Shown: positions 36,422 through 44,917 of the stretch, in pieces
Layout of the letters: each line of letters starts with the position of its first letter
Numbering within the stretch: the stretch's first letter is position 1
NCBI GenBank assembly: GCA_964627995.1
Contig: CAZVLN010000008.1
Location: 1-64,000 of the forward strand
Origin: JAWLFI01 sp964627995
Lineage (GTDB): Bacteria; Bacteroidota; Bacteroidia; Chitinophagales; Saprospiraceae
Length of the DNA stretch: 64,000 nt
Direction of reading: 5' to 3'
Position numbers and translations under genes: made by a program
The notes under the pieces: generated by a model
What the model was told of the DNA's origin: nothing
What the model saw: only the letters and a program-made list of their open reading frames with translations
Database searches by the model: none

Positions 36422-37999
36422 ATGTATCTATTCTATATTCGACTACTAAGTCTACTGCTACTTAGCAGTTTTTTTAGTTTGGGACTTAAGGCTCAAGATC
36501 CCGTTCAGACCTCAGCAGTGACCTACGCTGATAAGATTGATTCCTTTGAGCTTAAAAGGCATCTGTTTTTTCTGGCTTCGAATTACCTCCAAGGTCGAGA
36601 AACCGGAACCACTGGAAATAATAAGGCAGCAGCATATGCTGCCCATTACTTTGAAAAATGGGGTTTACAGACTATAGATTCCAGTAAGAATTATCTCCAA
36701 CCGGTGTCATTTACGCGATTCACATCTATTTCGAAGGCCTTAAAAGTCGATGGTCAGATTCTGGAACCTTTTTCGGACTTCGTCGTTTCCCCGTTTAGAC
36801 AACAGCCTATCGATTCATTCTCCGATAATTCCATCTACTTTGTTGGGTATGGAATCCAGTCCTCCATCTATGATGACTTTGGCTCACACGATTGGACAGA
36901 CAAGGTGGTTATTCTGTTTAAAACCCTTCCTCCGAGTCTTCAAAAAGAGTTACCCGAGGAAGTCACCAAGCTAAGTCTTCGTTTGAAAAATTGCCTAAAT
37001 CATGGTGTGAAGACTGTGTTAGTTATTGATGAAGGACTAAAGCGATATAGTTCGCGAACGAGCCGGTATTTAGATGCGCAGTTTTTACAACTCGGTGAAA
37101 TCGATCCCAGAAAATTGCCTCTCCCACCTCACGCTCACGTGAGTACTGTCTTAGCTGAAAATTGGTTGAATCAAGCCGATATCTCTTTTAAAAAATATCG
37201 AAAACGATTGTTGAAAAATAAGGGAGTATCAGATAAGGTACTTCGGGCTCCAGTTTCTGTTTCTGGGTATTGGGAACCGAGCACAGAAAATGTCCAAAGT
37301 CAAAATGTGGTAGGATACCTTCCCGGGCAGGATACGAGTTTACTCGGCGAACACATAATTATTTCTGCCCACTACGACCACTTGGGGCAAAGGGACAAGG
37401 CAATTTATAACGGTGCTGATGACAATGGGTCGGGAACAACCGGTGTATTAACACTAGCTGAGACATTTAGTGATTGGGTTAAAGAGGGTAACTCGATTAA
37501 AAGGGGTATTGTATTTATTTTGATGACAGGAGAGGAAAAAGGCTTATTGGGAAGCAAGTATTATTCTGAGCACCCGCTCCTACCCTTGAATAATGCCATG
37601 GCAAATATCAATATAGATATGATTGGTCGAATCGATGAGACTTACCGTGAAAAAAACGACTATATCTATGTCATCGGGGCTGATCGAATCAGTCAGGATC
37701 TTCACGATATAAATGAAGAAGCGAATCAAAGAGGGCCCCAACTCATTTTGGATTATACGTACAATGAGGAAGATGACCCCAATAGATATTACTATCGCTC
37801 TGATCACTACAATTTTGCAAAAAAAGGAATACCTGCCATTTTTTATTTTAATGGGACGCATGAGGATTATCACGGGGTGGGTGATCGACCCGAGGAGATT
37901 GATTTCACAGCTATGCAGAAGCGTATTCAACTGATATTTTTAACAGCTATGCAACTTGCTCAGCAACAGAAGCCTTTGAAAATAAATGCATCTAGATAG
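36422..37999 (+). CDS. M28 family zinc aminopeptidase, exported
   Basis: This 525-residue protein has a signal peptide (to about residue 24, LGLKAQ). A protease-associated-like region occupies about 100-260. The M28 catalytic core shows the metal ligands and acidic residues in order: ISAHYDHLG, NGADDNGSGT, MTGEEKGLLGS (catalytic Glu and metal Glu), NIDMIGRID and THEDYHGVGD. It should release N-terminal residues from peptides in the periplasm or outside the cell; substrate preference is unknown. There is no T9SS tail, so it probably stays periplasmic. The 201 bases downstream up to mtaB hold only the mtaB promoter box; I see no other feature there. Confidence 0.94.
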   Translation: MYLFYIRLLSLLLLSSFFSLGLKAQDPVQTSAVTYADKIDSFELKRHLFFLASNYLQGRETGTTGNNKAAAYAAHYFEKWGLQTIDSSKNYLQPVSFTRFTSISKALKVDGQILEPFSDFVVSPFRQQPIDSFSDNSIYFVGYGIQSSIYDDFGSHDWTDKVVILFKTLPPSLQKELPEEVTKLSLRLKNCLNHGVKTVLVIDEGLKRYSSRTSRYLDAQFLQLGEIDPRKLPLPPHAHVSTVLAENWLNQADISFKKYRKRLLKNKGVSDKVLRAPVSVSGYWEPSTENVQSQNVVGYLPGQDTSLLGEHIIISAHYDHLGQRDKAIYNGADDNGSGTTGVLTLAETFSDWVKEGNSIKRGIVFILMTGEEKGLLGSKYYSEHPLLPLNNAMANINIDMIGRIDETYREKNDYIYVIGADRISQDLHDINEEANQRGPQLILDYTYNEEDDPNRYYYRSDHYNFAKKGIPAIFYFNGTHEDYHGVGDRPEEIDFTAMQKRIQLIFLTAMQLAQQQKPLKINASR

Positions 38000-38176
38000 T
38001 TATAGTATTTAGCCGCAAGGCAGCCTACTTCCAGTGATCATAGGAATGATCCATTTAAAAGGAAGTACAACCAAATAATGATTTGATAGTAGCCTTTTCT
38101 AAGGTAAAGAAGCAACAGTATTAGGAGTCGTCACCGAAAAGATTACCAATGAGTGTGAGGAGGACCTGATAATCAA

Positions 38177-38184
38177 TATATTTG
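38177..38184 (+). promoter_or_regulatory. Bacteroidota -7 box (TATATTTG)
   Basis: This is an exact match to TAnnTTTG ending 16 bases before the mtaB start. Confidence 0.5.
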
Positions 38185-38200
38185 TGGGAAATTAGTTTGA

Positions 38201-39532
38201 ATGGCAACTCCGAGAACGGCTGCATTCTATACCTTGGGATGCAAGCTCAATTTTTCTGAATCTTCCAGTTTGGCCCAGCGGTTCGAAGCTGCGGGATATG
38301 GCGTACTTCCCTTTGAGGAAGAGGCAGATATTTATGTTATAAATACCTGTTCAGTAACAGACTTTGCGGATGCCAAGTGCCGAAATATAGTTCGAAAAGC
38401 CAAGCGCAGAAATCCCGAATCAAAAATTATAGTTATCGGCTGCTATGCACAATTAAAACCGAAGGAGATTTCACAAATTGAAGGTGTGGACCTCGTTTTA
38501 GGTGCTTCAGAAAAATTTCAAGTTCTCGATTATATAGATCAACTCTCAGATGCAGAGCCAGGCTGGATTCAGAGCAGCAGTATAGAGGAAGTACACAGTT
38601 TCGAACAGGCTTTCTCATTTGGGGATCGCACGCGCTCCTTTTTAAAGGTTCAAGATGGGTGTAACTATAATTGTAGTTTCTGTACAATTCCACTTGCTAG
38701 AGGCAAAAGCCGCTCTCCAGAAGTTTCAACTTTAGTTGATCAAGCTCACAAACTCGTTGAAAAAGGCGTCAAAGAGGTCGTATTAACAGGAGTTAATATT
38801 GGCGATTTTGGCTGGCATGACGGCAAAAAGCAATCCAGCTTTCTGGAATTAATTCGAGCGCTGGATGAAATAAAGGGTATAGAACGATTTCGAATATCAT
38901 CAATTGAGCCCAATTTGGTTACAGATGAGATCATAACTTTTGTAGCACAATCCAAACGCTTTGTACCACACTTGCACATGCCACTTCAATCTGGAAATAA
39001 TAAACAGCTGGCTCAAATGCGCAGACGGTATAAACGCGAACTATATTTTGACCGTGTCCAGCTAATAAAAGATTTTATGCCAGAGGCCTGCATAGGTGTA
39101 GATGTCATTACTGGTTTCCCGGGAGAGTCTGAGGCCGACTTTTTAGAAAACGTTGACTTTATTCGCCAGATGCCTATTAGTTACCTGCACGTATTTACAT
39201 ATTCCGAGCGGCCAAACACGCTTGCAAATGAGATGGATGCTGTTGTTCCGATGTCAGAACGTAAGCGGAGGAATAAGATTCTTCGAAATTTATCTCAGAA
39301 AAAGAAGAGAGCTTTTTATGAAGAGCAACTTGGCACACAACATACTGTTCTGGTAGAGGAAGACAACAAAAGAGGGAGCCTGACCGGTTTTACAGAAAAT
39401 TACGTGAAGGTCCATTTAGGAGATTCCGAATTAGAGCCCAATGATCTTGTGGAGGTGTATTTAAAGGAAATCACATCACAAGGTCGGGTATTAGCTGAGC
39501 CTATTTTTACTACTTCTCTTTCGAATTTGTAG
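38201..39532 (+). CDS. mtaB: tRNA t6A37 methylthiotransferase
   Basis: This 443-residue radical SAM methylthiotransferase is predicted to convert t6A37 to ms2t6A37 in tRNAs reading ANN codons. The N-terminal UPF0004 domain has three Cys for the auxiliary cluster (TLGCKLN, NTCSVT, VIGCYAQ). The radical SAM core carries CNYNCSFCTIP (CxxxCxxC). A TRAM-like C-terminal segment follows. The TLGCKLN/GCYAQ pattern fits MtaB better than MiaB or RimO. The last 23 bases overlap the 3' end of the convergent acyltransferase gene. Confidence 0.94.
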   Translation: MATPRTAAFYTLGCKLNFSESSSLAQRFEAAGYGVLPFEEEADIYVINTCSVTDFADAKCRNIVRKAKRRNPESKIIVIGCYAQLKPKEISQIEGVDLVLGASEKFQVLDYIDQLSDAEPGWIQSSSIEEVHSFEQAFSFGDRTRSFLKVQDGCNYNCSFCTIPLARGKSRSPEVSTLVDQAHKLVEKGVKEVVLTGVNIGDFGWHDGKKQSSFLELIRALDEIKGIERFRISSIEPNLVTDEIITFVAQSKRFVPHLHMPLQSGNNKQLAQMRRRYKRELYFDRVQLIKDFMPEACIGVDVITGFPGESEADFLENVDFIRQMPISYLHVFTYSERPNTLANEMDAVVPMSERKRRNKILRNLSQKKKRAFYEEQLGTQHTVLVEEDNKRGSLTGFTENYVKVHLGDSELEPNDLVEVYLKEITSQGRVLAEPIFTTSLSNL

Positions 39533-40085
39533 GCGATTGGTAGACGAAGGAATATTCAGGCACTTTTCCTTTAGTTCCGCTAAAATAATTTGAAATATAC
39601 TCCAGGTCAGCCTCACTATCATCAGTTGGCAAAAAAGGAGGACTAAAGCTCACACACTTTGCTTCATAATCGAATTTGGTCAAAACAATACTTGCGCCAG
39701 CCTTTTTAGCGATCCAATAAAATCCAGTACGAAGCCTGTCCACGGCTTTTCGAGTTCCTTCCGGTGCAATTGCAATATCAAATTCACTATGTTCATTAAA
39801 TATTTTTACCACGGCCTCTGTCATATTTGCACTACCTGTTCGATCTACAGGGTACCCTCCCAGCCATTTAAAAATAGAGCCAAAAGGAAACTTGAAAAGA
39901 CTTTTTTTGCCTAAAAACCGAGTAGGCATTTTACGATAGGAACGAACTAAAATTCCTAGAGGAAAGTCAACCCAGGAAGTATGGGGCACTACTGCGACAA
40001 CATTTTTTGGATACTCGATCGGGTATTCTCCTTTGACCTCCCATCCCCACAACTTTAAAAGCAATCCGGCTATCTTTGATTTCAT
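39510..40085 (-). CDS. 1-acyl-glycerol-3-phosphate acyltransferase family protein
   Basis: This 191-residue PlsC-like acyltransferase has the catalytic HX4D motif in PHTSWVDFPLG and the substrate-binding APEGTRK motif, with a GGYPVDRTG element in between. It is shorter than typical PlsC proteins and lacks an obvious N-terminal membrane anchor, as in several Bacteroidota lysophospholipid acyltransferase-like proteins. It probably acylates lysophosphatidic acid or a related lipid at the inner membrane. The stop lies inside the mtaB coding region (23-base convergent overlap). Confidence 0.9.
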   Translation of the reverse strand: MKSKIAGLLLKLWGWEVKGEYPIEYPKNVVAVVPHTSWVDFPLGILVRSYRKMPTRFLGKKSLFKFPFGSIFKWLGGYPVDRTGSANMTEAVVKIFNEHSEFDIAIAPEGTRKAVDRLRTGFYWIAKKAGASIVLTKFDYEAKCVSFSPPFLPTDDSEADLEYISNYFSGTKGKVPEYSFVYQSPTNSKEK

Positions 40086-40190
40086 GTTTATTGGTATGTT
40101 TTAAATTATCATTGCGATTAAGAATAAAAGCAATTTTTGTATTTTCTATTAAACCATAAAGGTATGTATGCATCTAATGATTAGATCACA

Positions 40191-40739
40191 ATGATACAAA
40201 AGAAGAAAAATATAGAAGATGAAGAAATAATAAGCCTTTTTAGGCAAAATCCAGAATCGGGTATGAATTTGTTTCTCAGCAAATTCGAAAAGCCATTATA
40301 TGCTCATCTGAGATCAATACTTCGTATAGATGAGGATACAGATGATGCTTACCAGAACACTTGTGTTAAAATTTATCTCAACCTCAAGCGATTTAAGGCT
40401 AAGTCAAGTTTGTACACATGGTGTTATCGAATAGCCACAAATGAGGCGCTAAACTTATTACGGAAGCGAAAAAAATCAGTTAGCGAGTCGGATTCAATAT
40501 TACAAGACCGGCAGGCCGGCTTAGATGTAAATTACGATGCCCTAATGAAAATCTTTCACGAGGCCATTGATAGACTTCCAGAGCGCCAACAACTAGTTTT
40601 TCAGATGCGCTATTATGGGAAGCTTTCTTATGAAGAGATCGCGACCTTAACTGATCGATCAATTGGTGGCTTAAAAGCTAATTATCATCATGCAAAAAAT
40701 AAAATTCAAAATCATATAAAATCACATGCAAATTTATGA
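40191..40739 (+). CDS. ECF RNA polymerase sigma factor
   Basis: This 182-residue protein contains sigma region 2 (DDAYQNTCVKIYLNLKRFKAKSSLYTWCYRIATNEALN) and region 4 with a helix-turn-helix (LPERQQLVFQMRYYGKLSYEEIATLTDRSIGGLKANYHHAKNKI, given as the family hallmark region). It is expected to direct RNA polymerase to stress or envelope genes. Its stop codon overlaps the ATG of the next gene (ATGA at 40736-40739), indicating coupled translation with a putative anti-sigma factor. The target promoter cannot be derived here. Confidence 0.95.
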   Translation: MIQKKKNIEDEEIISLFRQNPESGMNLFLSKFEKPLYAHLRSILRIDEDTDDAYQNTCVKIYLNLKRFKAKSSLYTWCYRIATNEALNLLRKRKKSVSESDSILQDRQAGLDVNYDALMKIFHEAIDRLPERQQLVFQMRYYGKLSYEEIATLTDRSIGGLKANYHHAKNKIQNHIKSHANL

Positions 40740-41197
40740 AACAAGTTACCCAAGAATCGGATGATTTTGGTTTACCAAAAGAAGTAATACTAGAAAGCAG
40801 AAAACTGCACAAAAAGGATTCAAGAGCACCGCTCAAGGAACGGCGAAAGGAGATCATAGCTAAAGCTCGTGATCAAAGGAGCGGACTGAGACCATTATAT
40901 GCGGTAATTCTTGCAGCAGCAGCCATTTTTATTGGGGTTATATATTACCCGACATATAACCAAGTTGACTCCACTCTTCAGGCTAACGAGAACCACGAAA
41001 TAGAAACATGGCTAGACAACCAATATACAACCCTGGAGGAGCCCTTAGAGTATTCACTATATGCCGATAGCGACCTGACTTTAAATTGGACTTTAGAAAA
41101 CACTATGGCTCTTTCAGATGAAGAACTTGACATTTTGATCCAAGAATGGAGCATAGAAATGTCTGAATATGAAATTTATAATCTAAAACACCTATAA
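40736..41197 (+). CDS. Putative anti-sigma factor, single-pass membrane protein
   Basis: I do not recognise this 153-residue family by sequence. It has a charged N-terminal part of about 55 residues (many Lys/Arg), one transmembrane helix at about 58-76 (LYAVILAAAAIFIGVIYY) and an acidic C-terminal part outside. The layout, the ATGA overlap with the ECF sigma gene, and the position before a small exported protein all fit an anti-sigma factor that holds the sigma factor at the membrane. No HxxxCxxC zinc motif is present, so it would not be a classical ZAS-domain anti-sigma factor. Confidence 0.65.
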   Translation: MKQVTQESDDFGLPKEVILESRKLHKKDSRAPLKERRKEIIAKARDQRSGLRPLYAVILAAAAIFIGVIYYPTYNQVDSTLQANENHEIETWLDNQYTTLEEPLEYSLYADSDLTLNWTLENTMALSDEELDILIQEWSIEMSEYEIYNLKHL

Positions 41198-41200
41198 CTT

Positions 41201-41665
41201 ATGAAAACGCTTTTAATAACATCAATTGCACTTATTTTTATTTCCACTTCGATGAAAGCACAAAGAGGTGAGTGGAGGGATAAGGTTGAATCACAAAAAA
41301 TAGCATTTATTACCCAAAAACTCGATCTCAGCCCGGAAGAGGCTCAGAATTTTTGGCCTTTGTATAACGAGCATCAGGATGCAAAAGATAAAATTATAGA
41401 TGGGGATGCATTCCGTATTGGAGATACTGAAGATTTATCTGAAGAGGAGGCCCGGAAGGAAATTGACAAACGCCTCCAAACCAAATATGAAATGCAACAA
41501 CTCGAAGCAGATTACACGAGAAGGTATCTGGATGTGTTGCCGGCGAAAAAAGTCTTGGCTCTTGAGCGAGCCGAACGAGACTTCCGAAAAGAAATGTTGC
41601 TTCGTATTCAGAAAAGAAAAGGCGGTGAGAAGGGATCCAGAATGAGAACAAGGTCGCAAAACTAG
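41201..41665 (+). CDS. Exported Spy/CpxP-like helical protein
   Basis: This 154-residue protein has a signal peptide (TSMKAQ at about 20). The mature part is helical and highly charged, with an LDLSPEEAQNFWPLYNEHQDAKDK segment that resembles Spy/CpxP or metal-resistance sensor proteins, where LTxxQ-like motifs precede long helices. It begins 3 bases after the putative anti-sigma gene. As the third gene of the cassette it is a plausible periplasmic sensor or chaperone linked to the sigma factor. A terminator hairpin follows at 41716. Confidence 0.75.
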   Translation: MKTLLITSIALIFISTSMKAQRGEWRDKVESQKIAFITQKLDLSPEEAQNFWPLYNEHQDAKDKIIDGDAFRIGDTEDLSEEEARKEIDKRLQTKYEMQQLEADYTRRYLDVLPAKKVLALERAERDFRKEMLLRIQKRKGGEKGSRMRTRSQN

Positions 41666-41715
41666 CGCACAAAAAGTCATAAGAAATAGAATATTCAGCC
41701 TATTTGATAAAAAAG

Positions 41716-41741
41716 TATGCTCCTTTGGGCATATTTTTTTT
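41716..41741 (+). terminator. Intrinsic terminator after the sigma factor cassette
   Basis: A short stem TATGCTC / GGGCATA (one G-U pair) with a 4-base loop is followed by eight T. It lies about 50 bases after the stop of the Spy-like gene. The remaining 300 bases up to the TPR gene are AT-rich and contain nothing else I recognise. Confidence 0.75.
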
Positions 41742-42040
41742 CATTTGTGGCGTCTTTTTTCTTTTTGAGAGATAAAAAAGTAAAGTTCGCATGCATTTAA
41801 TCTTAACATATTGTCGGTTCAATTGGAACTTCTTAAAATTTTATATAATTTGAATTTGAATATTTTACAATTCATTACCTGTTGTATAACAGACACTTAA
41901 ATCAAATAACACATATGACTAATGTCAAAATTAATTCTAGGTAAGTCTGTGATTTCTCGATACAAAAGCAAGGATTTTGATTGTAAAAATATTACCTTAG
42001 CGATCGGTTTACGAATAACTGTTACATCCCAAAAAAACCT

Positions 42041-43447
42041 ATGCAGCGAAAACCTACTCCAAGAAGCAAAATATATCGACTGGTTACAGAATTTGAGGAA
42101 AAAGTTGAAGGACAATACTTCCATATTTTTGATGAGAACCAGCTCATAGATATTATATCCTATTACGAGGATGAGCGTCAACTCCACAAGGCTATTGAGG
42201 CAGTTGATTTGGCTTTATCCCAATATAAGTATAGAGTTGATTTTTATTTACTAAAAGTTCGCCTCTTGCTTAAAAATGGAAATTGTTCCAGTGCGCTGGA
42301 CGCCATCCATAAAGCGGAAAGTTTATCCCCTTATGAATTTGACGTACTTCTCAAGAAATCCAAAGTCCTATACTGCTTGAAAGCGTATGCTAATTCTTTA
42401 GAAATATTAGACTTATTGCGCATGCATCACCCTATGCGGTCTGATGAGTCAGAAGTATACCTAATGGAGGCTTATATATATGAAGCCTTAAAAGATTATG
42501 ACAGCATGTTCGATGTTCTTCGAGATGCTCTTATCGACAATCCCCTTCAAATTGAAGCATTAGAAAAAATATGGATGGCTGTTGAATTTAGCAAGCGCTA
42601 TAAAGACAGTGTAGAATTTCACGAGCGATTAATCGATCAAGAGCCATACAATGGTCTAGCTTGGTATAATCTTGGACACGCACACTCCTGCTTAAATAAT
42701 TATGAAAAAGCAATAGATGCGCTGGAGTATAGTTATTTAATTCTTCCAGAATTCCAAATGGCCTACAGAGACTGTGCCGAACTCTGCATGTTGACTTCAA
42801 ACTTTTCACGAGCTCGAAACGTGTATGAAGAAGAATTAAATAGATTTGGCCCTGACTGTGATTTACTTTGTGACCTCGGTTCTTGCTATCTTGAACTCGA
42901 GGAAATAAAACCAGCAATTCAGCGCCTCAAGCAAGCGCACGCTATTAATCCGGATAATGATGAAGCAAAATATTTACTTGCATCAGCTTATTTGCGTTTA
43001 GGTTTGACGAAAAAGGCCATTCCTCTTTTACTACAGGCTTTAGAAATTGAAGATCGCAGAGAAGAATATTATGCCCGATTAGCAGATGCCTATCAGCAAG
43101 CAGGGGAAATAACCCAAGCAGACTATTTTTACAGAAAGGCAACTGAGACAGGCCCAGAACAACTAGAGTTGTGGATTGAGCACGCCAAGTTCCTATTTGA
43201 CTGCAATGAATACAAACAGGCTATTAACGTATTAGATGAGGCTGAGTACCATACTGTTGGTATAGAGTTAATGTTTTGCAAAGCGGCATGTCTCATCCAG
43301 ATGAATGAAATTGAGGAGGGAGTCAGACTTTTGGAAAACGCTTTAGAAGAGGACCCACTGGCCGTAACTGTTTTAAATAGCTTTGCTCCCGAGGTGAAGT
43401 CAGCAGCAAAAGTTCAGTCGATGATTAGCTATTTTCAAATAGATTAA
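42041..43447 (+). CDS. Tetratricopeptide repeat protein
   Basis: This 468-residue soluble protein consists almost wholly of TPR-type helical pairs; a clear unit is AWYNLGHAHSCLNNYEKAIDALEYSYLILP, and others end in A..L.P or A..I.P. There is no signal peptide or membrane segment, so it is probably a cytoplasmic scaffold. TPR proteins of this length are widespread in Bacteroidota with undefined partners. The start at 42041 (MQRKPTPRSK) is the first ATG in frame. It precedes the rpsF operon but is separated from it by 137 bases containing a promoter box. Confidence 0.9.
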   Translation: MQRKPTPRSKIYRLVTEFEEKVEGQYFHIFDENQLIDIISYYEDERQLHKAIEAVDLALSQYKYRVDFYLLKVRLLLKNGNCSSALDAIHKAESLSPYEFDVLLKKSKVLYCLKAYANSLEILDLLRMHHPMRSDESEVYLMEAYIYEALKDYDSMFDVLRDALIDNPLQIEALEKIWMAVEFSKRYKDSVEFHERLIDQEPYNGLAWYNLGHAHSCLNNYEKAIDALEYSYLILPEFQMAYRDCAELCMLTSNFSRARNVYEEELNRFGPDCDLLCDLGSCYLELEEIKPAIQRLKQAHAINPDNDEAKYLLASAYLRLGLTKKAIPLLLQALEIEDRREEYYARLADAYQQAGEITQADYFYRKATETGPEQLELWIEHAKFLFDCNEYKQAINVLDEAEYHTVGIELMFCKAACLIQMNEIEEGVRLLENALEEDPLAVTVLNSFAPEVKSAAKVQSMISYFQID

Positions 43448-43535
43448 GTGCCTAGCTAAATGACTCTTTCTTAAAGGAATTGGGTATCTATAGTAATCTT
43501 ATGTAAATTAATAAGGAGAAATAATAAGGAAATGC

Positions 43536-43543
43536 TATCTTTG
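43536..43543 (+). promoter_or_regulatory. Bacteroidota -7 box (TATCTTTG) for the rpsF operon
   Basis: This matches TAnnTTTG and ends 41 bases before the rpsF start. The implied leader is about 35 bases, AT-rich, and shows no S6:S18-binding hairpin that I can recognise. Confidence 0.55.
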
Positions 43544-43584
43544 CGCTCCAATTTATCAACTTATAAGCATATAAAATCGAATCA

Positions 43585-44022
43585 ATGCGAAATTATGAAG
43601 TTACTTTCATCGTAGATCCAGTTCTGTCGGGCGATGAAATAAAAGCGACAGCTCAGACCTATGTCGACCACCTGCAAGAAATCGGAGCAGACGTGGTAGA
43701 TTTAGATGAGATGGGATTGCGTCAATTGGCCTACCCCATAAACAAAAGAACTTCTGGCGTTTACTATTCGTTAGAGTTCAAATTAGATGATGGTTCATTT
43801 ATTCCGAAAATGGAACTTGCATTTATGCGAGATGAACGAATTATTCGTTACCTCACAGTACGTCTTGACAAGTACGCCGTTAAATTTAACGAAGACAGAC
43901 GCAATGGACTCATAGGGAAGGATAGAAAGGAAAAGGCAAAAGAAGACATGCCAACCACTACTCCTAAAAAACAAGCTGCTGCCACAGCAGTCCCCGTTGA
44001 GAAAAAAGAGGAAGAAGAATAA
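43585..44022 (+). CDS. rpsF: 30S ribosomal protein S6
   Basis: This 145-residue S6 protein has the conserved start MRNYEVTFIVDPVLS, the central RQLAYPINKRTSGVYYSLEFK and DERIIRYLTVRLD. It binds 16S rRNA with S18 in the platform of the small subunit. The tail of about 30 residues (KKQAAATAVPVEKKEEEE) is a low-complexity extension common in Bacteroidota. It is the first gene of the rpsF-rpsR-rplI operon. Confidence 0.98.
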   Translation: MRNYEVTFIVDPVLSGDEIKATAQTYVDHLQEIGADVVDLDEMGLRQLAYPINKRTSGVYYSLEFKLDDGSFIPKMELAFMRDERIIRYLTVRLDKYAVKFNEDRRNGLIGKDRKEKAKEDMPTTTPKKQAAATAVPVEKKEEEE

Positions 44023-44047
44023 AATTTGAACTTAAAAAATAATTATC

Positions 44048-44314
44048 ATGGCATCTAGAGACGATATAAAATTCTTATCCAATCCTAAAATCGGTAAAAA
44101 ACAAAAAAAGTTTTGCAGATTTAAGAAGTACGGAATTAAGCACGTGGATTACAAAGATCCTGAGTTCTTGAAATCATTTGTAAATGAGCAAGGTAAAATT
44201 CTTCCAAGAAGAATTACAGGAAACTCATTGAAATTCCAACGCAAAGTGTCCGTATCCGTCAAAAGGGCAAGACATTTAGCTCTTTTACCTTATGTGACAG
44301 ATTTATTTAAATAA
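44048..44314 (+). CDS. rpsR: 30S ribosomal protein S18
   Basis: This 88-residue S18 protein contains the conserved KKFCRFKKYGIKHVDYKDPEFL and ILPRRITGNSLKFQRKV regions and a basic C-terminus ending in RHLALLPYVTD. It partners S6 on 16S rRNA. It lies 25 bases after rpsF and 23 bases before rplI in the standard order. Confidence 0.98.
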   Translation: MASRDDIKFLSNPKIGKKQKKFCRFKKYGIKHVDYKDPEFLKSFVNEQGKILPRRITGNSLKFQRKVSVSVKRARHLALLPYVTDLFK

Positions 44315-44337
44315 TCAATTGGACAAAAGAATAACTC

Positions 44338-44784
44338 ATGGAAATCATATTACTAAAAGACGTTGATAAAGTCGGCGACAAGTTTGAAATAGTCAATGTA
44401 AAAAATGGATTTGGGCTTAATTACCTAATTCCTCAAAAATTAGCTGTTATTGCTAATGATTCCAATAGAAAGCGATTAGCTGAACTCATTAAAAGAGAAG
44501 AGCATCACGCTGAAAAAATGCTTGATGAATATAAAGAATTAGCAGACAAGCTCGATTCTATAGTATTGAAAATCGGAGCTAAAGCCGGTGCTAGCGGGAA
44601 AATTTTCGGATCAGTTACAAATGTGCAAATTGCGCAGGCTCTTAAGGATCAACAAGGTATAGATGTGGAGCGCCGAAAAATTTCATTAGACGAGGAAGTT
44701 AAGCAATTGGGGACCTATTCTGCAGATTTAAATCTGCATAAAAGTATAGACTCGAGAATAAACTTTGAGGTTGTAAAAGAATAA
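44338..44784 (+). CDS. rplI: 50S ribosomal protein L9
   Basis: This 148-residue L9 protein has the N-terminal domain (MEIILLKDVDKVGDKFEIVNVKNGFGLNYLIPQKLA region), the long connecting helix with many Glu/Lys, and a C-terminal domain including AGASGKIFGSVT. It binds 23S rRNA near the L1 stalk. It is the last gene of the operon and is followed by a strong terminator. Confidence 0.98.
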   Translation: MEIILLKDVDKVGDKFEIVNVKNGFGLNYLIPQKLAVIANDSNRKRLAELIKREEHHAEKMLDEYKELADKLDSIVLKIGAKAGASGKIFGSVTNVQIAQALKDQQGIDVERRKISLDEEVKQLGTYSADLNLHKSIDSRINFEVVKE

Positions 44785-44807
44785 TATTTACACTCCTCTA
44801 TAATAAA

Positions 44808-44842
44808 AAAGGGTTTGTGTTTGAATACACAAACCTTTTTTT
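44808..44842 (+). terminator. Intrinsic terminator of the rpsF-rpsR-rplI operon
   Basis: The stem GGTTTGTGT / ACACAAACC has a 6-base loop, followed by seven T and preceded by an A-run, a textbook intrinsic terminator 27 bases after rplI. Confidence 0.88.
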
Positions 44843-44881
44843 CGTTTAAGCATTATGAACCTCTTTTCATTCCATATGTTT

Positions 44882-44889
44882 TATCTTTG
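44882..44889 (+). promoter_or_regulatory. Bacteroidota -7 box (TATCTTTG)
   Basis: This matches TAnnTTTG and ends 28 bases before the TTG start of the alpha/beta hydrolase gene, supporting that start. Confidence 0.5.
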
Positions 44890-44917
44890 TATCTTTAGCT
44901 ACCAATAAATAATTAGC

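Noticed and set aside
41922..42149. 75-codon frame overlapping the start of the TPR gene
   Set aside because: It is out of frame with the TPR protein and ends within it; its translation shows no domain or signal peptide.
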